Source: Candidatus Merdivicinus excrementipullorum (GTDB lineage Bacteria > Bacillota > Clostridia > Oscillospirales > Ruminococcaceae). Taken from it: a stretch of 64,000 nt of DNA. Both the position numbers and the translations under genes were made by a program. Under the pieces are notes generated by a model, which was not told the DNA's origin, searched no databases, and was given only the letters and a program-made list of their open reading frames with translations. The stretch spans positions 47,605 through 111,604 of the forward strand of contig DVJP01000077.1 in NCBI GenBank assembly GCA_018716725.1. Direction: 5' to 3'. This document shows positions 24,966 to 32,993 of the stretch, piece after piece (position 1 is the stretch's first letter; each line of letters starts with the position of its first letter).

Positions 24966-25811
24966 ATGAAACAGCAGGGCCGGGACCGGCAGGAATTTAC
25001 CGAAGGGGAAATCTGCCTGCCGGGAGCCGCATTTTTTGGCCACAACTTGTCCGTGCGGGCGGAAGCGCCTTTGGGGACCCACAGCCACCCGCACTGCACG
25101 GAGGTGGTGCTGGTGGTCCGGGGGGAGCAGGTTTATGAAGCTGGGAACAGGACTTACACTGCCGCCCCCGGGACAGCCTTTGTGACATTTCCGGGGGAAC
25201 CGCACCAAAACGGCGGGCGGTATTCCTCTGTCAGCGAATTTTACTGGTTTCAAGTGGACATCCGGGCGGAGAACTTTTTGGGGCTTGCCGCGCCTTATGG
25301 GGAATTGCTGCGCCATGCCGTTGCCAGCTGCCGGGAACACCTGCTTCCGGTGGGGCCGGAGGTATTGTCGGCGGCAAAGCAGTGCCACGGGGCTTTGATG
25401 GAAGGGGCGGACCCTATCCGTCTGGCAGGGCTGTTCTGCTGCATGACCGCGGGGATTTTTTTGGAGCGGAAGTCGCAGAGCGGCAGCGACAGCTTGATTC
25501 GCCATATCCAGGAATATATTGAGGAAAACATTGAGGAGGAATTGTCCCTTTCCCAGCTGGCGGCCCGGTTTTCTCTGTCGGAATCCGGATTGCAGCACCG
25601 GTTCCGCCGGGAAACCGGCGATTCCCTGCGCAGCTACATCAACCAGCGGCGGATCGAACGGGCCAAGGTCCTGCTGGAAGAAGGAAAATCTGTCACGGAA
25701 ACCGCCATGGCCTTAAATTTCTCCTCGTCGGACTATTTTTCCACTGTGTTCCGGCGGTACACCAACGTCCCGCCCACCCGGTGGACGGCTAAGATTTTCG
25801 GCGCGAAATAA
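24966..25811 (+). CDS. AraC family transcriptional regulator
   Basis: 281 residues. The N-terminal cupin-type sensor domain (about 20-140) has GTHSHPHCTEVVLVVRG and GTAFVTFPGEPHQNGG. The C-terminal double helix-turn-helix (about 180-280) has LSLSQLAARFSLSESGLQHRFRRETG and VTETAMALNFSSSDYFSTVFRRYT. The ATG at 24966 follows AAAGG. It is divergent from the URO-D-family gene, its likely target. The C-terminus FGAK and TAA lie inside the palindrome GGCGCGAAATAAATTCGCC of the next repeat block. Confidence 0.88.
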   Translation: MKQQGRDRQEFTEGEICLPGAAFFGHNLSVRAEAPLGTHSHPHCTEVVLVVRGEQVYEAGNRTYTAAPGTAFVTFPGEPHQNGGRYSSVSEFYWFQVDIRAENFLGLAAPYGELLRHAVASCREHLLPVGPEVLSAAKQCHGALMEGADPIRLAGLFCCMTAGIFLERKSQSGSDSLIRHIQEYIEENIEEELSLSQLAARFSLSESGLQHRFRRETGDSLRSYINQRRIERAKVLLEEGKSVTETAMALNFSSSDYFSTVFRRYTNVPPTRWTAKIFGAK

Positions 25812-26148
25812 ATTCGCCGGATTTTCCGGCCCGCATATCACACGAAAATGTTTTGGAAAACCGGCGGGCGGCGGTCATCAAATTGATGACATGACCGCCC
25901 CTACAATGCGTTTCCGGTTTGGTTATACAAAAACCGCGGGACGATGTGGGCATCGTCCCCTACAATCCTAATGAAACATTGCAAATAAAATGCCGTTTCG
26001 GGGAATCTGTGCCGAAAACGGCGGTTCATCCCGCCGTTCAGAAACCCGGCGCGTGGTATCACGGCCGCGTCGAATTATCGGCCCGGATGCCGGGGCCGCG
26101 GCGAATTGGCAGCGGGGCCTCCCCGCCTGCGTCGAATTAACAGCGGGG
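25800..26148. repeat. Hairpin-repeat block 8
   Basis: Begins with a palindrome that contains the AraC stop codon. It includes an unusual unit GCGGTCATCAAATTGATGACATGACCGC (near 25869-25896, an 11-bp-arm word found nowhere else in the window), a GGGACGATGTGGGCATCGTCCC unit (near 25939-25961), a reversed GGCGGTTCATCCCGCC hairpin, GGCCCGGATGCCGGGGCC and GCGGGGCCTCCCCGC. It ends in the palindrome spanning the cwlD stop. Confidence 0.8.
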
Positions 26149-26883
26149 TTACCCCGCCGCCAGCCAGTTTGTCAGGCCGGCCAAAATGGTAAAGGCCACC
26201 TGGCTCTGGTATTCCTCCTGGGTCAGGCTTTCACACTCCTCCGGATTGGACAAAAAGCCGCATTCCACCAGCACAATGGGGTTTTCCGCCTGCCACAGCA
26301 AAAATAAATCCTTTTCCCCTTTTTTAATCTGGCGGGTATTCTCCGGCTGGAGCATGGAAGCGAAAGATTCCTGGATACACTGGGCCAGGTCCTTGCTCCA
26401 GGGGTTGTTTTTGCCGTAAAACATCTGGGCGCCGCTGTATTTTTCCTGCTCAAAAAGGTTCTGATGGATGGAAAGCACCACCGCTTCGGGATGCTCCTCC
26501 ATTAAATCCAGCCGGTTGTGCATATCGGATTTTTTCCGGGCGGTGATGCCCTTGAGATCCGGGTCGCAGGTCATTACGTCCTCTTCCCGGGTCATATAAA
26601 CGGTAAAGCCCTGCAATTCCAAAAGATCCCGCAGCTTTAAGGCAATGGACAAGTTGATATCCTTTTCCACCGTCCCCTGCCATCCCACAGCGCCGCCGTC
26701 CTCGCCGCCGTGGCCCGGGTCTAAAATCACAGTGTCGATGCCGGAAACCGCGCCGCTTCCGGCGCTGCGGCTCTGCTCCCGGCCAAGAAAGCTCCCTGCC
26801 GCCCAGAAAAACAAAAGCATCCCCAGTAAAATCGCCGCTGTGCCCAATATCCGCGTGGGCTTGCGGCCATGCCGTGTCCGCAA
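26149..26883 (-). CDS. cwlD: Germination-specific N-acetylmuramoyl-L-alanine amidase CwlD
   Basis: 244 residues. One N-terminal helix (about 12-30) acts as signal or anchor, then comes an Amidase_3 domain with VILDPGHGGEDGGAVG (zinc His), VEKDINLSIALKLRDLL (zinc Glu), LSIHQN (zinc His) and IVLVECGFLSNPEE (catalytic Glu). CwlD helps make muramic-delta-lactam in spore cortex, so its presence supports sporulation. The start is TTG at 26883 with GAGGGGG about 9 nt upstream. The ending WLAAG-TAA is inside the palindrome GCGGGGTTACCCCGC. Confidence 0.88.
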   Translation of the reverse strand: MRTRHGRKPTRILGTAAILLGMLLFFWAAGSFLGREQSRSAGSGAVSGIDTVILDPGHGGEDGGAVGWQGTVEKDINLSIALKLRDLLELQGFTVYMTREEDVMTCDPDLKGITARKKSDMHNRLDLMEEHPEAVVLSIHQNLFEQEKYSGAQMFYGKNNPWSKDLAQCIQESFASMLQPENTRQIKKGEKDLFLLWQAENPIVLVECGFLSNPEECESLTQEEYQSQVAFTILAGLTNWLAAG

Positions 26884-26987
26884 AACATCATCCCCCTCAT
26901 TGGATTCCCTACATCTTATTCAGGATGCGGAAACTTTATGAGGGGGAGATTCCCGGAACTGCATTTATTGAATATTCTTCCGCTCCT

Positions 26988-27977
26988 TTAATTTTCTTCA
27001 AAAATTTGTGTCAGCCATTGGTCATAGGCCGGGATCCACCCGCCCTGATTGCCGAAGCCGTGGGGCATATCGTCCAGCTGAAACTGTTCTACGGGAACGC
27101 CCGCCTCCTCCACGGCGTCGGCGTTGGCCAGGAACTGGTCATAAAAGGGATCCCGGGTTCCATAGCAGTAAAAGGTTGGGGGCAGATCCGCTTCCCGCAG
27201 GGAATCCACGTCTGTGGTTCCCACGCTCAGCCGGCCGTAGAAGGAATAGATCATCCCATCTGCGGCGGCATCGGCGGACACTTCGTCCAGGGCATCCGGG
27301 ACGTAATCGGGGTCAAGGACCGCTGGGCTTACCGTCCCGTCAAAGTTCCGCAGCATTTCTCCGGCCAAAATTCCTCCGGCGGAAAAGCCCATGACGGCAA
27401 TGTCCTGCTCCTCAATCCCGTATTCCTCCGCGTGAGAACGGACAAACCGCACTGCCCGGGCCAGATCCAGCGCTCCTTCCCCCTGGGTGTAAGGCCGCAG
27501 CCGGTAATCCACCACAAAGCTCTGGTAACCCAGCCTGCTCAAATCCTCGGCCACCGGCGTTCCCTCGTTCCAGTCGCTGCGGTACTGGAACGCGCCGCCT
27601 GCGCAGATCAAAACAGCTCCCTTTACCTCCGTCCCTTCCGGGACGGGAAAATAGGTGAGATATGGCCGGAAATCCGGGTCGTCCGAATAGCCCCCGTTAT
27701 TGACCGTATATTCGGTTACGGCCGGGACATTCCCTTCTTCCCAGAGATAAAGCGACTGCTTCTCCCCCGGCGTAGGCTTGGAAGAAGCCACTGTGCCCTC
27801 CGCTTTTGTTGAGATACTGGTACTCTCTAGGCTGGGTTCCGGTTCCATTGATTCAGCTGATTCAGCGGCAGACTGCGGGGCCGCATCCGTCCCGCCGGTT
27901 TCCGACGGCGGGCTGCCATTGCCGCAGGCCGCCAAGCCCAGGGATGCTGCCAGCAATAAGGCCAGCAAACGCTTCAT
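26988..27977 (-). CDS. Lipoprotein alpha/beta hydrolase (esterase), first of a pair
   Basis: 329 residues. A lipoprotein signal peptide with lipobox LAAC (Cys18) is followed by a Ser/Glu-rich linker to about residue 75 and then an alpha/beta-hydrolase domain. The oxyanion-side motif is ICAGGAFQ, nucleophile Ser199 in VMGFSAGG, acid in YGTRDPFYD and His in DMPHGFGNQGG. This is close to acetyl-xylan or feruloyl esterase-like proteins (BD-FAE branch). It should act on the cell surface. It lies at the end of the minus-strand cluster behind the alcohol dehydrogenase (17 bp). Confidence 0.82.
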   Translation of the reverse strand: MKRLLALLLAASLGLAACGNGSPPSETGGTDAAPQSAAESAESMEPEPSLESTSISTKAEGTVASSKPTPGEKQSLYLWEEGNVPAVTEYTVNNGGYSDDPDFRPYLTYFPVPEGTEVKGAVLICAGGAFQYRSDWNEGTPVAEDLSRLGYQSFVVDYRLRPYTQGEGALDLARAVRFVRSHAEEYGIEEQDIAVMGFSAGGILAGEMLRNFDGTVSPAVLDPDYVPDALDEVSADAAADGMIYSFYGRLSVGTTDVDSLREADLPPTFYCYGTRDPFYDQFLANADAVEEAGVPVEQFQLDDMPHGFGNQGGWIPAYDQWLTQIFEEN

Positions 27978-27994
27978 AAAACTCCCCTCCTATT

Positions 27995-29161
27995 TCAAAA
28001 GCATTCCCGGAAGATGTCCAGGATTTCCTCATGAGACATTTTTTTATAACTGCCGGGAGCAAGGCTGCACGAACCGGTAATTTCTTTTAAGATTTTTTCG
28101 TCCGCAAGCCCCAATTCCCGCAGGGTGGAGGGCAGGCCAAGTTCTTTGATAAAGGATGCCAAAGCTTCCACGCCGGCTTTTGCCAATTCTTCCGCCGTTT
28201 TCCCTTCCCCGGAAATCCCCCACACCCGGACTGCAAACCGGGCAAATTTCTCCGGGCTTTCTCCGCAGATATGCCGGTAGTAAACCGGCTGGAGCACTGC
28301 TAAACCCTCCCCGTGGCTGCAGTTTGTGTAAGCCCCCAGCTGATGCTCCATCTGGTGGCACTGGAAATCGCACCGCTTTCCCAGCTTGATAAGGCGGTTC
28401 TCCGCCATGGTGGATTCCCACATGAGGTTGCTCCGGGCCGTATAGTCGCCGGGATTCTGAACAGCCGCCCGCAGATCCCGGATAACCCCCCGCATCAGTG
28501 CTTCGGAAATATCGTCGGAGACATTTTCCGTGTCCGGGCTGCTGAAATAGGTTTCCATAATATGGCTCAAGGTGTCAAACCCGCCGGACACCATCTGCCT
28601 CTTGGGGACAGTCATGGTATAGCTGGGGTCCATCAAGGCGAAACGGGGGTTGCAGGCGGGATAATCCCGGCCGGTTTTGATTTTCTTTTCCTCATTGGTA
28701 ATCACCGCGCCGCCGTTCATCTCGCTGCCGGTTCCGGCCGCGGTGACAATGACCCCCAAAGGAAGGGGCGCAAAATCTACAATGCCGGGCTTGCTCCAAA
28801 AATCCTCCCAAATGTCCCCGGGGTAAACCGCCGCCAGGGAAATGGCCTTGCAGCAGTCCATGACCGAGCCGCCGCCCACCCCCAGAATCATATCCACGCC
28901 CTGAGCTTTTGCCAGGGCCGCGCCTTCCAGCGCCTTGGAATAGGTTGGGTTTGGCATGATGCCGGGAAATTCCACCACTGTTTTCCCGGCGGAGGCCAAA
29001 ATCCCCATAATCTCCTCATAAATACCGTTTTTCTTGATGGAACCGCCGCCATAGGCCAGCATAACCACCCGGCTGTTCCGCACCAGGCAGGCCAGGTATT
29101 CCCGGACACAGCCTTTTCCAAAATAGGTTTTGGTGGTATTTTGGAAAATAAAATTGTTCAT
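27995..29161 (-). CDS. Iron-containing alcohol dehydrogenase
   Basis: 388 residues, YqhD/BdhA-like branch: NAD(P)-binding GVGGGSVMDCCKAI, TAAGTGSEMNGGAVI, and metal ligands in FDTLSHIMETYF (Asp, His) and CDFQCHQMEHQLGAY...HGEGLAVL (His, His). It reduces aldehydes or oxidises alcohols; the exact substrate is unknown. The ATG at 29161 is chosen for the GAAAGGGAA upstream and the conserved NNFIFQNTTKTYFGKG beginning. It is flanked on both sides by lipoprotein esterase genes, so the cluster may release and detoxify small acids, alcohols or aldehydes (inference). Confidence 0.9.
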   Translation of the reverse strand: MNNFIFQNTTKTYFGKGCVREYLACLVRNSRVVMLAYGGGSIKKNGIYEEIMGILASAGKTVVEFPGIMPNPTYSKALEGAALAKAQGVDMILGVGGGSVMDCCKAISLAAVYPGDIWEDFWSKPGIVDFAPLPLGVIVTAAGTGSEMNGGAVITNEEKKIKTGRDYPACNPRFALMDPSYTMTVPKRQMVSGGFDTLSHIMETYFSSPDTENVSDDISEALMRGVIRDLRAAVQNPGDYTARSNLMWESTMAENRLIKLGKRCDFQCHQMEHQLGAYTNCSHGEGLAVLQPVYYRHICGESPEKFARFAVRVWGISGEGKTAEELAKAGVEALASFIKELGLPSTLRELGLADEKILKEITGSCSLAPGSYKKMSHEEILDIFRECF

Positions 29162-29177
29162 ATCCTTCGTTCCCTTT

Positions 29178-30170
29178 CTACGATTCCATCTGCTCTTCCC
29201 AAAATTGAACCGCCAAGTCAAGCCATCCCTCCGCCGCAGTGCCGGTTCCAAGGCCGAAACCGTGGCCAAGGCCGGGGTAATGGTGGAACTCCGTGGGGAC
29301 GCCCAAGGCTGAAAGGGCGTCTAAACGGGCCTGCATGGCGCGCCAGTTGGCAATCCCGTCGTTATCCCCCACACAGGCGAAGGTGGGCGGGTCCTCTGCC
29401 GAATAATCGCTTAAGCCGGTGTACTGCATAATCACTGCGCCCGGCTGGGGCAGGTCCCCGCCGCCGAATGCGGACGGGCCGTAGGTACCCAGCCACGCCG
29501 CCATCCTTGCCCCGGCGGAGCCGCCCCAAAGGGAATAGCAGTCTGTATCCACTTCCAGTTCCTCCGCGTGCTCAAAAATAAAGGTAATGGCCCGGGCCAA
29601 ATCCTCACAGGCTGTCTGGGCGCCGGGGCGGTAAATCAGGGCGAAGGCGTTGTAGCCCTTTTTGGAAAGCTCCAGCGCATGGGGGAAGCTGTCCTGCATG
29701 GCCCCCACATAGGCGAAGGCGCCGCCTGCGTTGCAGACCGCGAATTTTTCCCCCGGTTCCCCTTTGAAAAAGAAAAGCCCCGTGTCCTCCTTGGCCGGAT
29801 CCTCCGCTTTTTCGGCGTCCGTGTAAATGTCGTAAAAAATGGTTTCCCCGGCAAGAGCGCGGCTTTTTAAGCTGTTGGCGATTTCCACGGTTTTATCGGG
29901 GTCAATGTGGCTGTAAAAGGTAAGCTCCAGCTCCCCCAGGGTTTCGCCGCCATAATAGCCCTCATTTGTAGGAAAGAGAAGCCGCCCATACTCCCCGAAA
30001 GCCGGGTCGTTGACGACGTCCTGAATGGATGTTTCCGTTGTAAAGGCGCTTTCTGCAACTGCGGATGACGGATCCGGCATGGTTTCCTGCTCCGGCGGGG
30101 TCTGCGCTGCATTGCAGGAGGAAAGGAGCAATGCCAGCAGCATTCCGCTTGTCAATAAGAGTTTCTTCAA
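29178..30170 (-). CDS. Lipoprotein alpha/beta hydrolase (esterase), second of a pair
   Basis: 330 residues. Lipobox LSSC (Cys19), acidic linker, then an alpha/beta-hydrolase domain from about 140. Nucleophile Ser218 in LWGGSAGARM, probable acid in CVGDNDGIANW and His in GLGHGFGLG. It shares architecture but little local identity with the other esterase two genes on. The start is TTG with AAGGAGG, overlapping the upstream DUF4405 stop (TTGA), so translation is coupled. Between it and the dehydrogenase there are only 16 bp. Confidence 0.82.
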   Translation of the reverse strand: MKKLLLTSGMLLALLLSSCNAAQTPPEQETMPDPSSAVAESAFTTETSIQDVVNDPAFGEYGRLLFPTNEGYYGGETLGELELTFYSHIDPDKTVEIANSLKSRALAGETIFYDIYTDAEKAEDPAKEDTGLFFFKGEPGEKFAVCNAGGAFAYVGAMQDSFPHALELSKKGYNAFALIYRPGAQTACEDLARAITFIFEHAEELEVDTDCYSLWGGSAGARMAAWLGTYGPSAFGGGDLPQPGAVIMQYTGLSDYSAEDPPTFACVGDNDGIANWRAMQARLDALSALGVPTEFHHYPGLGHGFGLGTGTAAEGWLDLAVQFWEEQMES

Positions 30171-30862
30171 TTTGATTCCTCCTTCCGGCGTTGTCCGCCG
30201 CGCTTTAACAGGCTGTTTCCAATGGAATGCGCAATCAGGATGAACAGCCCCATCATGGCTAAATAATCCGCAAAAAACAAGATCAGCGGCTGCTCGTAAT
30301 CAAAAAATACAAAATGAGTTCTCAAAAACAGGTAAGAGAAGATGTCATTATGTAGAAACGCAACAATGCCATAAAGCGCAATGACGGCGGCCGCGATTCT
30401 CAATACAATCCTTTGTTTTTTCGATGCTTGCCTTTTGCGCATCCGCCGGACAATTCCCATCACCATATTCCAGTGGAGCCCCAGGTGGAGGCTCATAAAG
30501 ATAAATCCCCAATAAGCGCAAGGCAAATGTACCGTCCTGGCCAAAGACAGCCCGCCTTCTATGGGCAGAAACTCAAAGACATACCGGGACATTGCAATGC
30601 CGCTGAGCATGGAACCCAGCATTGCCGCCAAAACCAGGACCGCTAAGGCCGTTTGCAAAACACGGACAGCCGTGTACCGGCCTTTTCCGATGTTTTTGAT
30701 CCATCCGAAATTCAAAACGTGGTGCAGGATAAAAAGCAGAAGCATCCCGGCCCCCAGCCATTCGTGTGCGGCTTCACCGATAAGGGAATAGGCCATGAGC
30801 AAAAGTAAAAGCACAGTCATGGCCAGGTCCGCCGCCATTTTCCCCAGCAGTTTTTTCGGCAT
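30167..30862 (-). CDS. DUF4405 family membrane protein
   Basis: 231 residues with six helices (about 8-26, 34-52, 66-86, 102-122, 142-166 and 192-212). His residues lie within helices (LHHVLNFG, RTVHLPCAYWGFIFMSLHLGLHWN), a pattern like cytochrome b-type heme-binding membrane proteins, for which DUF4405 members are known candidates. GGGAGGTG precedes the ATG at 30862. It is the first gene of the four-gene cluster with two esterases and a dehydrogenase, so an electron-transfer or sensing role is possible but unproven. Confidence 0.75.
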   Translation of the reverse strand: MPKKLLGKMAADLAMTVLLLLLMAYSLIGEAAHEWLGAGMLLLFILHHVLNFGWIKNIGKGRYTAVRVLQTALAVLVLAAMLGSMLSGIAMSRYVFEFLPIEGGLSLARTVHLPCAYWGFIFMSLHLGLHWNMVMGIVRRMRKRQASKKQRIVLRIAAAVIALYGIVAFLHNDIFSYLFLRTHFVFFDYEQPLILFFADYLAMMGLFILIAHSIGNSLLKRGGQRRKEESN

Positions 30863-30896
30863 TTCGTCACCTCCCGCATGTGTTTTTCTTATCCCT

Positions 30897-30942
30897 ATTA
30901 TAAATCCGGCCAAGGGGAAGCGGAAGTATCGTTTCGTTAAAC
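30897..30942 (-). promoter_or_regulatory. Possible LysR-activated promoter of the esterase/dehydrogenase cluster
   Basis: TATAAT (30902-30897 on the minus strand) has no good -35 at 17 bp (TTCCGC). Just upstream of that position lies the palindrome GTTTAACGAAAC (30942-30931), in keeping with a site for the LysR protein encoded next door. Inferred, not shown. Confidence 0.45.
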
Positions 30943-30967
30943 AGCATAAAGTTTGGAGTTAAAACAA

Positions 30968-31003
30968 AAAACGTCTGCGGGGATTTTCCGCAGACGTTTT
31001 TAG
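30968..31003. terminator. Bidirectional terminator after the LysR gene
   Basis: AAAACGTCTGCGG pairs with CCGCAGACGTTTT around a 7-nt loop, with T-runs on both strands. It ends the LysR transcript 10 bp after its stop and separates it from the downstream cluster. Confidence 0.85.
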
Positions 31004-31011
31004 ATTGCCGG

Positions 31012-31923
31012 TTATTTTTTTACGGAGGATTCAAAAGCTGTTTTGGCAGCTTGAAGGAATGTTTTTACAGTTTCGGACGGGGTTTTGGAATGCAGCAAGC
31101 CGAAGGGGATTTCATATTTCCAATCCACAGGGATAATTTTCAGCAGAGGGTGGACGTTGGCCCACTGGGGGACCGCCATCAGCAGAACATTGTCGTGCTC
31201 GCACTGATTAAAGACCTCCAGGTTATAAAAAGAAAAATCCACAATCTCGATTTCAGGGTGATGCTCCCATAAACCATCCCGCAGCATGTCTGTATACTTG
31301 CTCCAATTCCGTTTCATCAGCATCAGCTTCTGGCCGTAAAGATCCTGCATGGACAGCTGTTTTTTCTGGGCCAGGGGATGATAAATGGACACCGCGCAGC
31401 AAATGGGAACCTTTACTAATTCCACCGCGTCGCAGTTTCGGAGCTTTAACATGGTTTCATCAAAAATGCCGGCCACCACGTCAATGTTCTGTCCCAGGTT
31501 TTTGAGGATTTCCCGGGCGTTTTCCGGCGTATTCTCAAAATTGACAATCTCAAATTTCAGCTCCGGCCGGAGCGCATGGATGTGCGGCCACAGCTCCATC
31601 AAAAACTGGCAGGGCGTCATCAGGGAACTTCCCAGGCGGATCATACTGTCGTTTCCTTGCATGGCGTTTTTGGCCCGGACCTGGGCGTCTTTGGCATATT
31701 GGATCATGTATTTAGCATCCTGATAGTAGGATTTCCCGGCATTGGTCAAAGTAAGCCCCCGGGGCGTACGGTTAAACAGCTGCACATCCAGGGCGCTTTC
31801 CAATAGGTTAATCTGTTTCATCACCGCTGTCGGCGAAATAAAAAGGGCTTCTCCCGCTTTGGAAAAGCTGCCGGCATCCGCAACCTGGATAAAAGTTTCC
31901 AATTGATGATTATACACGCTCAT
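31012..31923 (-). CDS. LysR family transcriptional regulator
   Basis: 303 residues. N-terminal winged helix (3-62: HQLETFIQVADAGSFSKAGEALFISPTAVMKQINLLE), then the linker and a periplasmic-binding-like effector domain (about 90-295) with MIRLGSSLMTPCQ. The normal LysR length. It is transcribed in the same direction as, and just upstream of, the DUF4405/esterase/dehydrogenase cluster, but a strong terminator separates the two. It probably controls that cluster. The inducer is unknown. Confidence 0.9.
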   Translation of the reverse strand: MSVYNHQLETFIQVADAGSFSKAGEALFISPTAVMKQINLLESALDVQLFNRTPRGLTLTNAGKSYYQDAKYMIQYAKDAQVRAKNAMQGNDSMIRLGSSLMTPCQFLMELWPHIHALRPELKFEIVNFENTPENAREILKNLGQNIDVVAGIFDETMLKLRNCDAVELVKVPICCAVSIYHPLAQKKQLSMQDLYGQKLMLMKRNWSKYTDMLRDGLWEHHPEIEIVDFSFYNLEVFNQCEHDNVLLMAVPQWANVHPLLKIIPVDWKYEIPFGLLHSKTPSETVKTFLQAAKTAFESSVKK

Positions 31924-31943
31924 TTCACCGCCTTTTCCATTTT

Positions 31944-31972
31944 ATTATAACATAATCCGCAATCATTCAAAA
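31944..31972 (-). promoter_or_regulatory. Promoter of the LysR gene
   Basis: Minus strand TTTTGA, 17-nt spacer, TATAAT, about 20 nt from the start codon. Confidence 0.55.
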
Positions 31973-32060
31973 CAGGCGCATAAAATGTTCAGAAAGATTT
32001 TACACAGGAAGGCCGGCCGAACCCCTGCCGAAAACATCTTGCGCAGCAGCGCGGGAGTAA

Positions 32061-32094
32061 AACAAAACGCGCCCCCACATTGTGGGTGCGCGTT
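32061..32094 (-). terminator. Terminator of tRNA-Thr
   Basis: AACGCGC and CCCAC pair with GTGGG and GCGCGTT, one bulged position, followed on the minus strand by TTTTGTTTT. It lies 21 bp beyond the tRNA 3' end. Confidence 0.8.
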
Positions 32095-32114
32095 CATCTG
32101 CGGCGATTGGCCGC

Positions 32115-32190
32115 TGGAGCTGATAACCGGATTCGAACCGGTGACCTCGTCCTTACCAAGGACGTGCTCTGCCTGCTGAGCCATATCAGC
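32115..32190 (-). tRNA. tRNA-Thr (anticodon GGT)
   Basis: 76 nt on the minus strand including an encoded CCA. The acceptor stem GCTGATA pairs with TATCAGC, the anticodon stem CGTCC/GGACG holds the loop TTGGTAA (anticodon GGT), and the T-arm is ACCGGTTCGAATCCGGT. The complete cloverleaf reads threonine codons ACC and ACT. It has its own consensus promoter and terminator and is a stand-alone tRNA gene. Confidence 0.96.
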
Positions 32191-32220
32191 ATTTTTGTCT
32201 CTCATCGGAACAGCTTCTAT

Positions 32221-32249
32221 ATTATAGCAAAGGAAAAGCCGTTTGTCAA
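32221..32249 (-). promoter_or_regulatory. Promoter of tRNA-Thr
   Basis: Minus strand TTGACA, 17-nt spacer, TATAAT: a full consensus promoter, as expected for a stable RNA gene. Confidence 0.88.
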
Positions 32250-32297
32250 CACCTTTTTTGAATTTTTTTGTTTTCCCCGGGGCAGGCGGGAAAAGCA

Positions 32298-32326
32298 TTG
32301 TCAGAATCGGACGAATGTGGTATAAT
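32298..32326 (+). promoter_or_regulatory. Promoter of the ThyX-like/tmk operon
   Basis: TTGTCA, 17-nt spacer, TATAAT, about 42 nt before the ATG. Confidence 0.75.
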
Positions 32327-32367
32327 AAAACCAATTGAATCTCTTTGGAAAAAGGAAAGGAGCCGCC

Positions 32368-32991
32368 ATGCTCACAGTTCAGCGCACGTCCGTTATGAAT
32401 TTCGAAAACGCCGTCCGCGGCGCCCGCAATCCCCTAAACAGCTGGGACCGGATGGACAGCTTTTTTGACGAAAACGGGAATTTTGTTTTTGGCCCCAACG
32501 ACCTCTCCCTGGCCCGCCGCCTCTGCCGGGCCGGCAGCGACCACCGGAAGTTTATCCGCCAGATCTTTGTGTCCGTGGATATCACCGCCCCCCTTTACTG
32601 GTGGAAGGAATTCGACACCTATAAGGTGGGCACTGTGGCCAACTCCACCAGCACTATGCACAAGATCCACGCCAAGCCCTTTGAGCGGGCGGACTTTTCC
32701 ACCGACCACATGACCCCCGCCACCCTGGCCCAGATGGATTCTTTGATTGAATATCTGGAAGGTCTGCGCCTGCAATATGTGGAAACCAAGGACAAGGCCC
32801 TCTGGTACGACATCATCCAGCTGCTTCCATCCAGTTACAATCAGATGCGCACCTGCACCCTAAATTATGAGAACCTCATCAATATCCACCGGGCCAGAAA
32901 AGCCCACAAGCTGGAGGAATGGCACACCTTCTGCCATTGGATCGAAAGCCTGCCCTACGCGGACGACCTGATTGTGATGAAGGAGGAGTAA
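32368..32991 (+). CDS. Hypothetical protein, possibly a divergent ThyX-fold protein
   Basis: 207 residues, no recognised domain by eye. Two segments line up with flavin-dependent thymidylate synthase: FIRQIFVSVDITAPLYWWKE with NSTSTMHK (where ThyX has the RHR and NE.S.RY motif) and LLPSSYNQMRTCTLNYENL with HKLEEW (where ThyX has LP...Y..F....N...L and A.WE). The ThyX catalytic residues are not kept, so it would not be a normal synthase. The next gene (2 bp on) is a thymidylate kinase-like enzyme, which supports a link to dTMP. AAAGGAG precedes the ATG. Confidence 0.5.
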   Translation: MLTVQRTSVMNFENAVRGARNPLNSWDRMDSFFDENGNFVFGPNDLSLARRLCRAGSDHRKFIRQIFVSVDITAPLYWWKEFDTYKVGTVANSTSTMHKIHAKPFERADFSTDHMTPATLAQMDSLIEYLEGLRLQYVETKDKALWYDIIQLLPSSYNQMRTCTLNYENLINIHRARKAHKLEEWHTFCHWIESLPYADDLIVMKEE

Positions 32992-32993
32992 CC

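Noticed and set aside
28313..29431. 372-codon plus-strand open frame opposite the alcohol dehydrogenase
   Set aside because: It overlaps the well-supported dehydrogenase and esterase genes completely and has no recognisable motif.
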